64,000 bases of DNA from Scatophagus argus (lineage: Eukaryota > Chordata > Actinopteri > Scatophagidae). Made by a program: the position numbers and the translations under genes. Of the stretch, positions 45,380-60,300 are shown piece by piece. Where the stretch lies: assembly GCF_020382885.2 (NCBI RefSeq), contig NC_058511.1, positions 4,619,501 to 4,683,500 on the forward strand. The letters run 5' to 3'. The first letter of the stretch is position 1; every line of letters starts with the position of its first letter. The notes under the pieces were generated by a model. It did not search any database. It was not told the origin of the DNA and saw nothing but the letters and a program-made list of their open reading frames with translations.

Positions 45380-48300
45380 TTTGCATGACAATACAGTTCC
45401 TACATTTATTCAGAGTCCAGGATGGTAACAGGGGAGGAGAGGAGGATTTCCAGCTTGCCAACACTGATTTTAATTACTGTAGGCTTTTATTTTTTTTAGA
45501 TATTGAATGCCTTTTATTCCACGGCCCGCACATATACAGATGGTTATTACTTTTTGTGCCCAGAAATGTGCATTTTATAAGGTCTACAGGACATTTATTC
45601 ATTTACGATATTTACTGAAGCCTGCTTTACTAAACAACAATTGAGACAACTAGAATAAATACTAATTATGACACTGACAAAGGCTTGCACTTGCCCCAGA
45701 CTTTAGTTATTTAGTTATTTGTTTAACCTCAGAGAGAGAGAGATAGATAGAGAGATTTTTTTTTCTTTTTGGCTATGACAGCTGAAGATATGACAGGAAA
45801 TGGGGGGGCAGAGAGAGGGGAAGACTCGCAGCAAAGTAGGCACAGGCGGGAGTCGAACCTGATTGCTGTAGTCGAACCTGAGTCGAATACATTGCTATAT
45901 AACCAGAGATCTGATTCATCACTGTTTCTGTTTGGGTTGTCTGAACTGTATAGCTGACAGTGATGAATTGGGGTCAAACCAGCTTGGACATGAACAACAA
46001 ATACTCTGGCCGGAGATATTGTGACTGTAGAGCTAAAATGTGAGTCTTCCTTTCCATCTTTCTGCCTTTTCTCTTGTTTACACACTCGTCTGTTTCTGAT
46101 CTATTTTTCACTGCCACTGCACCTTGTCAGATTCGACACTGTTTTTAATCATTTTTTCACCCTGTCACTATTCTCCCATTTCCTATGACTCTATGAGGTT
46201 TTAAAAATTGAACAGAAGGTTGGAACATTGTGAATAATAACTTAATTATTTATAGTCAGGTGCTTGTGGTTGACTGATCACTTGCGAGTGCAGAGATTCT
46301 GTAGATCTGTGTTAGCTGTGATGCTTTCACAGCCTGGCATCGAAAAGTTCATTTCATAGTTTGTGAAAGTTCATGTATGTTAAAATTAGCAGCTAAGATT
46401 TCTGGAGAAAAGTGCTCAGAGAGGCACCAACGTCAGCCCTTATCTGGCTTATCAGGTTGTAGTTCTCACACATCTACACTGTATCCACTATGGTCTCATG
46501 TTGATAGCTAAGCTACACTGAAACACGTAGCTCAACCTGTACTTAGCACCCTGTCTGACATTTATGAGAAACACGACGCCGGAGCGGCCAGAGCAATTTA
46601 GAGTGACTACACGCTGAGACAGTGTGAACAAGGAGGCGAACGTGCTGGAAGTTTCTTAATTCCCTTCAGTTTTCAATCCTTCATCCGCCTTTTTTTTTTT
46701 TTTTAACCTACTCAAAGTCTGCCTGTTGAGCCCCACTGAGCATGTGCAAAGCATGTGTGTCAAAATAGCAGCGCTGAGGGATCGAACAGATTCACCTTTT
46801 CTCAAGTTCACATTGGTGGCAGCGCCGGGCAAGCTGTGTGAGTTTATTTGGCACACTGGAGCATCTGTAGCTCTCAAGTTTCTGTTGGTGGATGCATTGG
46901 GCCGCACACTGCACACACACTGCACACACACACACACACACACACACCTGTCGCTGTCTTTTAAGGCACGCAGAAGCTGGCTGCTTAGTGAACCAAGTGA
47001 AGGAAGGAAAAAGAGAAAGCAAGAGAAGAGCAGGAAACTCCGAGGGTCTGTTGAAGAGTGTAGACACATTCAGCAGTGTCGGTGGTCATTCAACTGAAAC
47101 TCTAACCAGAGCGACAAACACTCTTTTGTTTGCTAAAGGGGGGAAGTGTCGGACCTGCAGGATCCAGAGGGATATCGAGGGGCAGTGTAGACGGGTGGGG
47201 TGAGGGCAGGGTCAAGTTCCCACTCTCCACCCAACCCCTCAGTTGCCTCCTCCTGCTGCAGGCCAGAGCCCTATACATAGTACTGATGCTGCTCTTTAGC
47301 TGTCTAGCAGATGGTCACACTGCTGCTACAAGGATCACTTTGCCTCGGATTCACTAGATTCTCTGGCTTGGGATCAAGTCAAGGGTGCAGTAAGAGACAA
47401 AATGTCTTGGCTGTGGGAAGATCTAGCTTTTTCCTTAGTTCCTGAGATCAGATCATAGTGATTGTTTTCTTTTTACAAAAGAATGCCACTATATATCAAT
47501 TCTTGACATCAAACCGTCTCATACGCTGAGTCTCTTGAGGTTGTATTTATTTATAACGATGTTTGTTGGCATTATCATCCATTCTGCGCTTCCTCCCATT
47601 GCCTCACACTGCTCAGATGACTGGATGGCATCCAGTCTATGTAGAGTTTTGATCCCAGTGCAACCTCTGACCACTTTTGGTTCTGAAGCTGCACTGTTAG
47701 GGTGAGCAAAAATCAATTTTAGTGCATCTGAGCCTTTTCCGTGTGGTTGTCAAATTCAAGTATGGATGAATATGTATCACTGCCTGGCTTTCAGCTGAGC
47801 ATTTTAGTGCTGGAGCTAATTGCTGCTCTCAAGGATTTTCCACACTTTTCCACAATTTGGCACTAAAACTCACCGGTTGGCACTTTCACAATCCTTAAAA
47901 AAGACATGCTACATACACACACATAGATGCAGTAATAGTGCCAGGCCCTGCTGGTTTCATCAGGCCACCAGAATTTCAAACAGTTGAAAAAATAGAGGCG
48001 CATTTACTCGGTTTTAAAGAGGTGAAAAGTCTTTGGTCATCCCGTGGCCATATTGAATTTCCCCGTCTGTGGCTTGAAACAACAAGCTGCGTTTCCTCCA
48101 TCACACAACTACTCGGAAAGCTATAGCAGCGAGCCAACACTGATGCTTTCTGCTATCAGTAATCATCTCCCTGAGGCCCAAAGTCAAGTTGAGGGGGTTT
48201 TTAAAATGTTGCTGGTGTGGGCTTCTGTGCCAGCTCGGGCCCTCATTCACTTCACCGTGACATTTAAGTCTACTGTGCTTGAAGATACATTTTTATTGCC

Positions 48301-51300
48301 CTGCAATATAAATGATCAAAGTATATCTTCAATATGGCTGTTGGTCAATCCCAAAGAGTCCGATGCTTTGCCTTTCTGTTGGATCTGCTCTAATTAGCTT
48401 CTGTGTTAATTACCTGCTGTTTAAATCACTACATGGCTTTTGACCACAATTAGTTTATTTATCAATTTCAGTCACGTTTTTCTCTTTAGACTATGTTTCT
48501 GTGCATGGGATAATATTTATCACATCTCTGAAACAAAAATGACTTCATCTTTAATCTGAGTTGGTTGAATTTATCATATTTTACCCTTAGTGATTTGTTC
48601 TAGAAGAAGATTTCACAACAGCTCTTCCACTGTGTTACCGTTAAGGGAGAAAACAGTCCAGTCAGTACCTTTTCTTTTTTTTTTGATTGTGAACACCTCC
48701 CACATATATAAACCAGAAAGCCAGAGGAGCTAATTTGTGGTGAAACGCCAACACATGATGAAACAGCTCACGCTAAATATGAAACAAAGAGATTAACTTC
48801 AGGCCTCCTGTGATGTCTCTGAAAACTTTTACATCTGCTTCAAGAGCAAACAAACCTGATCTGATTCCCAGAAAACTGGATTTGGCTTGACACCTTGTTG
48901 TCCCATTCACATTTCATTTCCATCTGTACAGCAGTGTGAAATTACAAATTACAAATACGATTTTCTTATTTTTGTTGCATACAGGAGATAGCAGTGAAGG
49001 CTTTCTGATGCAGAAAAACATCTAATGGTGTAATAAAATGGGGCGCATAGAAAAACTACAACACCTTCTGAAATGATTTTCATTACACAGGAACCACTTT
49101 TACTTTGTCATCGCGCTATGTTTTCCAGTTTTGGGTCCAGAGTGCCATTGTTTGAAATATTGTCAGGGTCTGCTATCTTGCCTCCTGAGTCTGTGGTTGC
49201 TGTGCAGCCTGTATCTAAATCTATTGAATTAATACTGCTGTGAAGGAGGTGGGAGCCAGAACCATGGCAACCATCAGCTCAGATTAGTGTGGGACGTGAG
49301 CTGGCAGGAGACACGCATGCACGCGCACATACACGCGTGCGCGCACACACACACATGCAGTACACAAACAAATCAATATCTGTGTGTGTTGCCAAACAGA
49401 GCCCGACCTTCTCGACCCTCACAGATACAGATGTTCATTTATTGGTGGACCTGATTGAATCGAGGTTTTCCTTTCTCCTACAGAGATACCAAAGGCTGTG
49501 TAAAATGTTTAGAAATGATATTGCTCAAAGCTGCTTTGCTGTTGCCACTAATTTTTTGTTATTTTCTTCTCTGCTCCTGAAATGCTTGTTTGTTGTAATT
49601 TGATCAGGTATTTCCCTTTGTTACCTTTAAAACTGGTGTCCTTAACGTCTGGTGTCATTTCTGTATGGTTATGTTGTAACTTTGTGTCTTGCTTTACTTT
49701 ACCCAAACATTACAAATATAAATGGAAAATATTTTTTTTGTATTGTTAAAACTAAGTTAATTAATACTAGGTTTCACTGGCAGCCGTGAAAGTTGCGTGT
49801 CAGTTTAAAAACCTCAAACAGAGGATATTTTGATTCCAAGTGGCACGAGAGGTGACAAAACTGCGCCATTATAATATTATTCTCTTCTTGTCTGGTCTTG
49901 TTTATTCTGGATAGGTCACTCTCACACATTTTTGGCTTAACGCTCCTCTCTCCTCTGGCAGGATGATGAGGTGGTGCTCCAATGTGTGGCCACCATCCAG
50001 AAGGAGCATCGCAAGTTCTGCCTGGCCGCCGAGGGACTCGGAAACCGTCTGTGTTACCTGGAGCCCACATCTGAAGCTAAGGTGAGGATGGCACACAGCT
50101 TTGTTTGAATTTAAAATCTAAGGCAGGTCGGGATATTATGAAGAAATGGCAGAAAGTCATTGGGAGGTCATGCAGTGATTCCCAACATATTTTCTCACCT
50201 CCAGGGTTATTCCTTCTTTGACGCCACTCAACATGCATGTGTTCATTTGCACTTATTTTAATATGGATGTTATTTAGCACTTTTTAAATCTAAGGTTACT
50301 ACTGCAGTTAAGTTACGTACGTAAGTAGGTGATACCAGAGTTATTTCAACCAATTCAGTTTATTTATATAGTGTCAAATTGTACCGGGCATTTTTGTAGA
50401 ACCTTGTAGTATACAAGTCTATACAGTACTCCTTTTATCTGTTACTTTTAGCTAACTATTATGACTATTATTACTATTTGCATGTGCCTAATTAGCTCAA
50501 CCATTTATCTTTACATTCACCTTATTCACCTTAAACTGGCCCAGATATGAATATTCATGCCCTGACGGATAAGCGGTGAATATATATTATGAATATTTAG
50601 ACATTTAATTTTATGAAAGCTCGACACATTCTCGTTCATTGTTTAATCTAAATAATCAGTACATGTGCATTCTTAATCTGGAGGACGATGTTAATTCTGA
50701 TGAACTGTGACAAGAGAAAACGTTGGTGCTGTATTAGTATTTCTTTTTTGTTTTCTTGTCATGTTTGCTTTCCCTCTCAAAAAATTAATTACATCTTCCA
50801 CTAACCGGATCCGTTAACAATTAAAACCTTCCTTTGAAAAAATGCCTCTCCTGCATAGTTAAATAGATGCAGAAAATAATGTTGCATCCAAAAATAGTCT
50901 GCAGTCCAGTTTCATATCCTTGGCCATTTCTTTTGCTGAAGTGTAAATAAAGAAACACTTGAGATTTCTTTCCCTGAATCCTGACTGCTCCCATTGAGAT
51001 GAGCTTTTCATGTCAAATAACAGGGATGGATTAGAAAAGACACATTCTGCTCAGGCCCTGAGCAGAGATACTGAGATAAAACAATCTCAGAATGGGTGAA
51101 TGGGTGGCTTGGAGGAAAAACATCCCCTCTCCTCTGCACTGGTGCATCGCAGTGGTTTGCCATGGGGCCTGGCTGCAAACAACAACAGCAACAACAAATA
51201 GAGGATAGTTTTGACTTCTTCTGTTTTTTGGAGTGAAGTTTCGCATTGTGACTCTGTACTGAAAATTTGCATTTTGCTGCCTGTGGTGTTGTAGCAACAA

Positions 51301-54300
51301 CACAGAGCTGTCAGTACTCTGTTACCCGTCTCATTATTCTTTTTGACAAGCTGTTCTGTGTGGACTTCAAAAAGACTTGTTGAAATGAAGCAGATCATGT
51401 TGGCTCTGGAGAATACGCTTCTTAATGGGAATATAATTGCTGTATATCATTCTGTGCATCATTTGTCACAACATGGAAACGACATGAACAATGGAGAGAG
51501 CAAGTCGGCCAGTAATGCAGACATGCTGTATGTGGAATAGACAATGCAGCTAATATACACTATGTAGATAAAAGTACTGGGACACAGCTCTTTATTATTG
51601 AATCCAGGTGTGATATGGGGCTGTTTTTCAGGGTTTGGGCTCGGCCCCTGACTTCCAGTGGGAAATCTCAATGCTTCAGCATACCAAGACATTTTGGACA
51701 ATGCTATGCTTCCAACTTTGTGGCAACAGTTTGTTGAAGGCCCTTTTCTATTCCAGCTTGACTGTGCCCCAGTGCATGAATTGACAAAAATTCCCGCAGA
51801 AACACAATAAAATCTTGTGAAAAGCCTTCCTAGAAGAGTGGACGCTGTTATAGCTGCAAAGCTGTCTGTGTATCAAAGTCACAGTTGGTGTAATTGTGAA
51901 GTGTCCCAATTCTTTTGTCCACATAGTGTATCTATACTGATGATGTTACACAATTTTATTTCTGGCTTAGCACTTTATGTGTCAGAGTGATAATCACATG
52001 ATGACAAATGTAAAACAAAAAATCTCTTCACTGCCAGCTATGTAAGTATATTTTTATGAGCTGTGCAAATCAAGTAAAGCCTGATTTAAATGGATCTCTG
52101 AGCAGTAAAAGAATAAAAATCGGGGACGTGAGGGCTTGTTTCTGTTCCTATGCAGAGCTCTAAGCAGCCTATCACAAACACCTCTCTCCTCTCACCTTCG
52201 TACTGGTGACAATGCTTCAGGCCTCCCTGGGTGTGAAAAGTGGCTGAGTGTCGAGGGTGACGGCTGTGGTTGGGCACGAGGGGAGGGGCTGTCTGCTTCT
52301 GGCTGATCTCAGGTGTTGACACTTCATTTCCTTGACTCTAATGAAGCCTGGCAGCCTGCTGCTGGCAGACATAAATAAGAAAGGTAGAATAAATGAGTTC
52401 TGTGGCAGTCTTTTAATATGATGCGGTTCCACGTATGTACTACCATGATGTAGTACCATGTCTTCATTCGTTAATAAATTAGACTTTTCAGAAGGAAAAA
52501 CACCATGGTATAATTAAATTCTCTTCCTTTAAGTTCATTTCAAAGCCACTCATGTTTATATAAAAACAAATAACTTGATACACATATACAGTACATACAG
52601 AAGTATTTGCTAATGCCCTTGTTATCATATCAATCATATCATATCATAATTGTTTTGTTTTGATTGTACTTCAAAAAGTGTTTGAAAATTAAAAAGTTTA
52701 TTTTCTCAATACTTTCTAACTTCCCCGAGCTGCTGAAGAAGACCTTTTAATCCTTCAGAGATCTTCTTTAAAAAAACAGCCATAATCCCCTAAAATGGCT
52801 GGGCACTGTACTTCTGACTGTTCATGATGGTAGTGATGGTGAATTTGTTGGGGAGTGTTTTTCAGTGATGGATTGATACACATTTATTGCACCAGCAGAG
52901 AGCATTTTCAGGATGGTGAATGTGGGACTTACAATAGACGACCTTGAGAAGAAGGAATAATTTTATTTCACTCTACGTGATCTCTTCAGAATAACTTACA
53001 TATGATGTAATACTCTATATGCTGTCAAATAATACTGTTAGATCTTCTGAAGGATCATTTTACTAATTTAAATGTCTTATGTTACTGTGTTGAAGCAAGC
53101 TCCCTGTAGAGTATGGAAAAGACTTTCCAAAGGTCATTGTGACCTGTAATAGTCTTTTTCTATTTCCAGACAGGGGAGAACATTCAGTATGTCTGCCCAA
53201 CCCTTGAAGAAGTATGATAATTGGAAAATTGATGGTGAATAATTCATAAGAAGTGTAAGGTCTGCAGCAGGTCGAGAATTATCACCGAAGGAGGTCGTAT
53301 GACACCACAGGTGTAGCTGCATCATGTCATGTTGTGTCCTCTCTTAGGCAAAGTAAGTATTCAGCTGACCCTCTCTGGAAGTTTTTGGCGAGATATCAAA
53401 ATCTGGGGACTTTTGTGAATCTCTTTATCCATGGTATCTCTTGGATCATTTGTCACTGAAAACGTCTTAACTGAGCGTGAAAGCAATTAAATGGTGAATA
53501 TTGGACAACATTTGTGTTTAGGCTATTGGTTGCAGATTTGTGGTGAGTTACTGAGCAGCACGGTTCTCATTATCACCCAGCAGCCCTCCCCTCTGCTCAC
53601 ATTTCTCACTTCACTGCAGAGGTCAAGGGTCCGCTGATTGTGTTACTGAGTCAGGGCAGGCTACCAACACCTTAAATTATTCCATGTCCTCATCTGTGTC
53701 GAGGAGAGATGGGTGGTGCATGTTATGTGAAGCTGTGTTCACAGTGTTATGAAATAGATAATATAAAAATATTGGGATCATTCAAAGATATCAATTCAGG
53801 CGCACATCCTGATATGGGGGTGTGGGAGTCATTGGGCTATGGCTAATTTGTATATATACGTATTGTTGTTTACACATCAGGCCAGCAGTGTAATGTTAAT
53901 CAACACTGCCATCTAGCACATAACAAAGTAAATTAATTTTTCATAATATGACAAGCAGATGTGAACGGGTCCACAGCTCTGCCTGTGAAGTGCTTTTGAG
54001 ATGGCAGTAATTTACCAGCATTTTGTAATGCTTCAGTGTTCTCTCTTCGCAATGGCTCTTTGAAAGAACTTCAACTGTCTTTTTTTTGCCCCCCATCTCA
54101 GTAACACACACCCCATTGCTGTTTACAGTCTCTGATCAGTGACTTATTTATGATCATCATGTTACTGAATTTGTTGACTCCTGTCAGCCACGCACTGAAA
54201 GTTTAAAGACAAACTGAGATTAAACTGAGTTTACTGAGAGTGAAAATCAGATCAGAAGTCTGTTACTGAAGAGAGCCAAACCACCATATGTGCTGTGGAA

Positions 54301-57300
54301 TAAAGCCTAGCCAGACTAATTATTGGTCATTGCAGCTGTGGGGTTCATACCTTTTGACAGCCCCCCTCCATGTGATCCCCAGCGACTCGTTAACAACACA
54401 CCCGGATGGCAGAAAAAGAAGTTACAAGTCATCAGAATTATTTATGAGCACCAATCCCTTCAGCTGGTCTCTTGTCTCAGACGAGGACCCGCAAGTCATT
54501 TAGCCAGCAGTTACTGCTGTTTTCATAATATATTTAGGAAAGTATCCTCCTTACCACACCATTTCTTTAAGGCACATCAATGAATGGAAGGAATTTGTAG
54601 CATTACTGTCACCAGAATTAAATTGAGATGACAGATTCCAGCAAATGTACTATAGAGTAAAGACCAAATTTGAGGCAATGTTTAATTGTCCACACTTTCA
54701 GCTCGTGTGTTGATTGACTTGGTGAATCAGAAAAATCTGCCTGATTTCAGTTCAAGTTTGTTGCTCTATCCAAAAATGTCTAAATATATATTTACTGCGG
54801 CAAAAATGGGCCCCAGCTGGGACCTGCCTCTAAAATTGTGGGATTGTCTCACTGTCTGTCACTGTCATGTCAAAAAACAGAGCTCAGATCAGGAAGGTTG
54901 AGTGGAGAAGGTCTTCCAGGAAATATTAAAGAGCCATAAACACACTCAACAAATAAACTCCTGGCACACAGTTTTTGTAGTCAGGAGAGGAGCTCAAAAA
55001 ACACCTTGTCATCACCTCTTTCTTTCTCCTCTCCTTTCTAATCTCTTTCCCTCCTTACCTCCTTGTTTTTCTCTCCTTCCGTCCTGCAGTATGTTCCTCC
55101 AGACCTATGCATTTGTAACTTTGTGCTGGAGCAGTCCCTGTCAGTGCGGGCCCTGCAGGAGATGCTGGCTAACACTGGGCAGAACAGCGAAGGGGTGAGT
55201 ACTTCCCTCCTCCTTCACACGCATGCACACAAATCAATCTGCGATCTAGCAGCACAAAATGCCCTTTAATGTTTTCTTTACATGATAGGTTTCGATTAGA
55301 TGTCCCATACTCCATTTTCATCATATCGCTTTTCATATCTACTGAAGCCTGAGACAGATTCTGCCTGTGACAGATTAATGTTAACTGTTTTCGATGTCAC
55401 ATAATTTTTTAGCTAAAGGGATATTAGTGAACTTGAAAAGAATTACTAGTAGTAGTAGTCACACTATTGGAAATAGAAATGGACTGAATTTAGTGGAGGC
55501 CTCTCAGTTCAAATACTTGAAAATGGCCTGATTGGAAACGCTTCAGGCATTTTTTAAGGCCAACCAATCAAGGCCAAGTCCAGCCAGGATGCTTTTGCTG
55601 TTGTTTCCAAAATGATGCATTCAAACGTTTTATAGAAATAGAACCTTTTACAGAATAAATGTCAGATTGGGAACCAAATATAGCACCACTTTGTGGAGGT
55701 GCGTGCCCAAAATATCGACTTGCCACATTACAAAGATACTCTTTACTAAAAGTGATTTTTGGGTACTTTAATGTTACAAACCAAATAAACATAACTAGAA
55801 AAGAGTGTATAATATCAGCACACAAAGAAACCTGAACAACAAAAAGATTTTTTTTTTCTCTGTGAGAAAAAAACTAATAAAATGCTTTGCACCATCAGTT
55901 GATTCTCCTCTGTGTGTTTTCTGTTTTGAAAGGTATGGTCTTTCGCAGTTGAATGTAGGTTTTTGTCCCACTACTGAGCATTTTTAAGTCTTGGAAAGTC
56001 CATTAAAAGTTCAAATATTTTAAAAAAGTAACAAAAGTAACTGATCAACCTTTACCCATAACAATGCCTGTGAATCTAAGAACTGACTAACCAGAAACAG
56101 GCTCCATTTAGGCACAATATTGAATAAGGACACCAGATCTAATGCATCATTTCATCTGTAAATTTTGACTTTGATAAGTGAATGTTAAAAATCAATGAGT
56201 AGGTTGGATCAAATCCCAACAGCAAGCAGACAGCATACCTAGTGATACTCTAAACTACTTTAACGGCAAGAACGGATGATTTCTGAATAGAAGCTGTCTC
56301 TTTTCATCATCTGTTACACACTCCACGTTTTGCAAAAAGAGATCAGAAGGCTCTGATAACGAAAGGCTGTCGGGGGTCAAAGAAAGGAGGGAAATTATCT
56401 GTGAGTTCTCTGCTGCATCCACAGCCTCCTTTCACCTCAAACTCCACTCTCTTGATTTACGCTAAACAGTGAGCTCCCTTCCTCCCCAGCTCAGCTCCAG
56501 CTCACTTGGCATGGTTATTAGAGCAGGTAAGTAAGCCTTGATTGGGCAGACCCTGTGTAGTGCCACAGGAGGGTGTCATCGACAGCAACGAAGCCACTCC
56601 AGTGGGCTGCGCGTGGTCTGTGAACCCCTGTCGGATGCTCATATTCACTCATGGTGTTGTGCTCTAATGGAGTCATTACATGTGTCATTTAATCTCATCA
56701 CCCAGCAGTAGATCCAGAGAGGGCAGTCAAGAGAAGGAAAGGGAGGGCATCACCCCTGTTTGGACAAAATGTTGAGCCCATATCTCTTAATATGTTCTGG
56801 GGAAAAACTGAGAGAAAACAGCGCTGAATTCTCAAATAGATCCTGGCATTAAATGTACACACATAAGCCACTACATACAAGAAATTGTTAGTGGTGGTGT
56901 TTCCCCCCCCATCACTGCTTCCATTAGATGCATGTGGTCTGTGTTGATTTTTGAAAGCACTCTTGATGGGTCCGAGTATGATCATTAATATTAGTCAGTA
57001 GTTAATAGACCACTGGTATCTAGGAGCAGAGATGACACAGTAGCATGAATCATTGTGTTGCTGCAGCAACTAGAGAAACCTGACGACTTCACACAGTATT
57101 ACGCTGCTATTTGCAAGGTGAATCGAGTACAAAATGCCACAATACTAATGCAAGATAGCCCAGACTGTGTTGTGCTGGATGTCTCCGGCTACCAGCGTAC
57201 TTCCATGCACAACATAGCCTTCCTGCACAGACTGGTGTCTTATTTATTTATTTATTTATTTATTTTATACAGCTTGGGTCCTCTCCACTGGTGATTCAAG

Positions 57301-60300
57301 CCTGCATTGTTATTAGCCTGGGTAGCAGATTTGTTTTGTGCTCAACAGTGCAACATTGTTGGCTGGCCTTGTTTGGCAAGACAGACAACATGATGCTGGC
57401 CAGAATACAAACTCTCTGATAGCAAGGCTAATAAATCACTCTCGTCTTCCTTTTCACTGCAAGGCCCCAATTTCTCTCTATTGCTGCTCTCAGATTTGTA
57501 TAATTAACTGCCATACACCCCAGTGACAAATTCTTTTTATTTGTATTTGTGTGTTACTAGAGTGCTGACCATGAAAAATGGGTAGGTCCATCGGTTCTTT
57601 CATCCATCATGTTGTCAGTGTGCATGACGGACTAACAAACAAAAAGGCTGAACTTTCGGCACTTTCACTTGAAGTGACGTCCATTTCTTGATTGCCATAA
57701 AAGCGGCCTTTATAGAGTGTACAACATTTAGTTTAAAAGTCCATGGCAGGTGCTGCAGTGTAAGGGGGAGCTAAATGCAACACATTCCAGTTTTTCCACC
57801 TCACCACATATTGTGCAAATAGACATTAAAAAACACATTTACTTCTGTGTAAACTCTCGCTGGACAGTAAATTAAGCTTTCATTTCAACATAACATTCCC
57901 ATTTTAACACATAACACTCTTTCCCAGACAGTCTGAAAACAATCAATGAACTTGTCACAGATGCATCTGAGCTTTAAACTATGGCAATCTTGAAATAGAC
58001 ATCTACTGGTGCCGTCACCTTGTGCATATGAGTCAAATGTTTAACCTCGCCTCTGAAGACTACTTGTGCACCCACTTTCAAGTGAGCATCTCGTTCTCGT
58101 TATCCTTTTTTGGGGTTTTAATGCAATAGGATTCAAGCTTTAATGTACAGCTTAAAATGTTTGTGCTCTTATCATTAAATGTTGCTCGTCAAATGTATTT
58201 TAAGGATCTGAAAACCCATATGATGGCAGAAAACTCACTTTGTGGTTTCGGGTGTGTTGCTCTGTTTTCTCTTGGTTTGGTCTCTCTAACATCGATTAAT
58301 TTTGAGGGTATTGACACGAGGAAATGTCCTGAAATCAGTTTTGGTTTCAGAGTGTCCACATGCACTACTGTTGAGCAAAGCTGTCGCAGATGACTCAAGG
58401 GTTATTTATCTTTTCTTCATATACCACAAAAGCACTACACTTTTTATTTTTACATCATCCACCTTTGGATGGTGTTTCTGTTTTTATTCCTCTCAAATGT
58501 CATATATATGTATTACACATCATGGTGTACATATTTATGAAGTAAATGGAAAGCATTGGGTGTTATGTTGAAGATAAGCTACTGATATGAGGTGAACATT
58601 TAGCTATTACTTGATCATAGTTTGGTGTAATGGCTCGGTTGGGCTTTAGCAAAGAAAAGGCGGCCACTATTTAATTCTTATGCTTCTCTTTGCTAAAGCC
58701 CTATTTAATTCCATCTGTTTTAATCAGTTTGCATTTTGCACTGGGCCATTAAGCTGCTTCTAAAGTAATCAACAGAAAATAAATCAGTTACATAGATAAT
58801 GAATTAAAATTTTATCTTTATCTCTTTTCTTTATCTTTTTCATGATAGTCACCAGTCACAAATTAGCAGACACACACACTTTACAGGAATTAAAATAATA
58901 ACAAATTTAATTGGTAATGCAAATAATTATTAATAATTATATTAACACAGCAGCATTATTTCCTGTACGTTTACTTTTGATGCCAATGTATATTGATGTT
59001 AAAACTTCTATACTTATAGGTTTCTTAAGTAAGATCTCTCGGGTTTTACTTGTAGCAGCGTATAAATATGCTGTTGCTATTTTCGCTTAGACCTGAGTAA
59101 AACATACAAGTAGCCCTCTTCTTCCGGCTGGTAGTGCGGAGGGAAAGTGAGTCACACCTGATGAGGTTACTTTGACATGGCACAGTTAGTGGAAATACTC
59201 GGATAGCCTACAAACGAACAGCGACTGAAGATGTATTCTTACGATTATAAAGCAGGCAGGCTAAAAAAAATCCTATAACTGGTGACAGGGATCAGTACAG
59301 ATGACCAAAGCACGTATGGCGTAATGAGGTCACACATGCATGTTGCTAAAAATGAGCTAATGCTGCTAGTACTTAACCTGAACGAGAATTATGTTAGCAT
59401 TAAATGTTCGATGCTAACATCCGTTGAAGATTCTCTTCTCTGTACTTAACGAAGGGCAGCGAGTTCAGGTGCGTACAAGATAAACGTGACTTTTTCCAGT
59501 TAAACTTCAACCCATAAAAAGAAAAAATAAATAAATAAATAAAAATGGCTGTCGCATAATTAACGTCGTAGCTCATCTAACGTCAACTACTGGAGCGGAA
59601 GTTAGCTTTGTTGCATCAGTTATTAAGCTAATTTAAATATCCCCGAAATATAGCCCAGATTTATTATAATGCCTTTTCTTGTGGAAAGATGGTTGTTTCA
59701 ACTCTATGATGATTTTTGAGGCTGTTCGTGGGGCTGTTGAATTACACTGCATATTGTAGAGAGGTAATTTTAATTTCATCGTCTAACGTTAGCTTTCCTC
59801 AATGATGCCAATGGGACAGTGAATACAAAGTTTATCAGGCAGCGTTGCACCCATTTTAAAGTAACTGTAGCGGTAGCTTACATAAACTGGCAAGAGAGTT
59901 GGGTTCAGCCATCACTGAATTCTCATTACTTGTTGCTGAGAGGTTTACAATAACCTACTTGTTATGGTTTTGTTTTCTCAATTTTTTGCTCCACATGCCT
60001 AAAAGCAAAGCGATTCAGAAACATGCCATGCGTTCATAAGGGTTAAATGGTGTATCTTATTGACTTGCTGTTATGTAAATATTAGTTGAGTATCTGCTAA
60101 GTGTTTTCTGGCTGTGACCTGCCATGCCATCTACCACGATATAAAGAATTATTGTTCCTAACTAGCTCTGACCTGGTGCAAGATGTTGACCTGGGAGCCA
60201 GTTAAACTTAGGAAAAAAACTTGCAATATTCATTTTAAACACAACTTGGTATACAGGCATCCAGGCATCCATGCATGCACACACACAAATGTCCCTGTCT

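Larger units (their letters stand above)
37156..49961 (+). other. ryr3: ryr3 intron 1
   Basis: 12.8 kb with no other gene recognised. Its left end is GC-rich (promoter-proximal) and has a (CTG)n run near 37322-37342. Also present: a CAG run near 43025-43044, (CA)n at 44649-44680, (TGTC)n at 45343-45379, a SINE near 45760-45935, (CA)n at 46911-46947 and an alternating CG/CA tract at 49311-49358. Small open frames here look non-coding (odd composition, no splice logic). Confidence 0.6.

Noticed and set aside
54288-54583. Open frames in ryr3 intron 2 with some protein-like words
   Set aside because: Considered as a LINE remnant, but no reverse transcriptase or endonuclease motif could be recognised.
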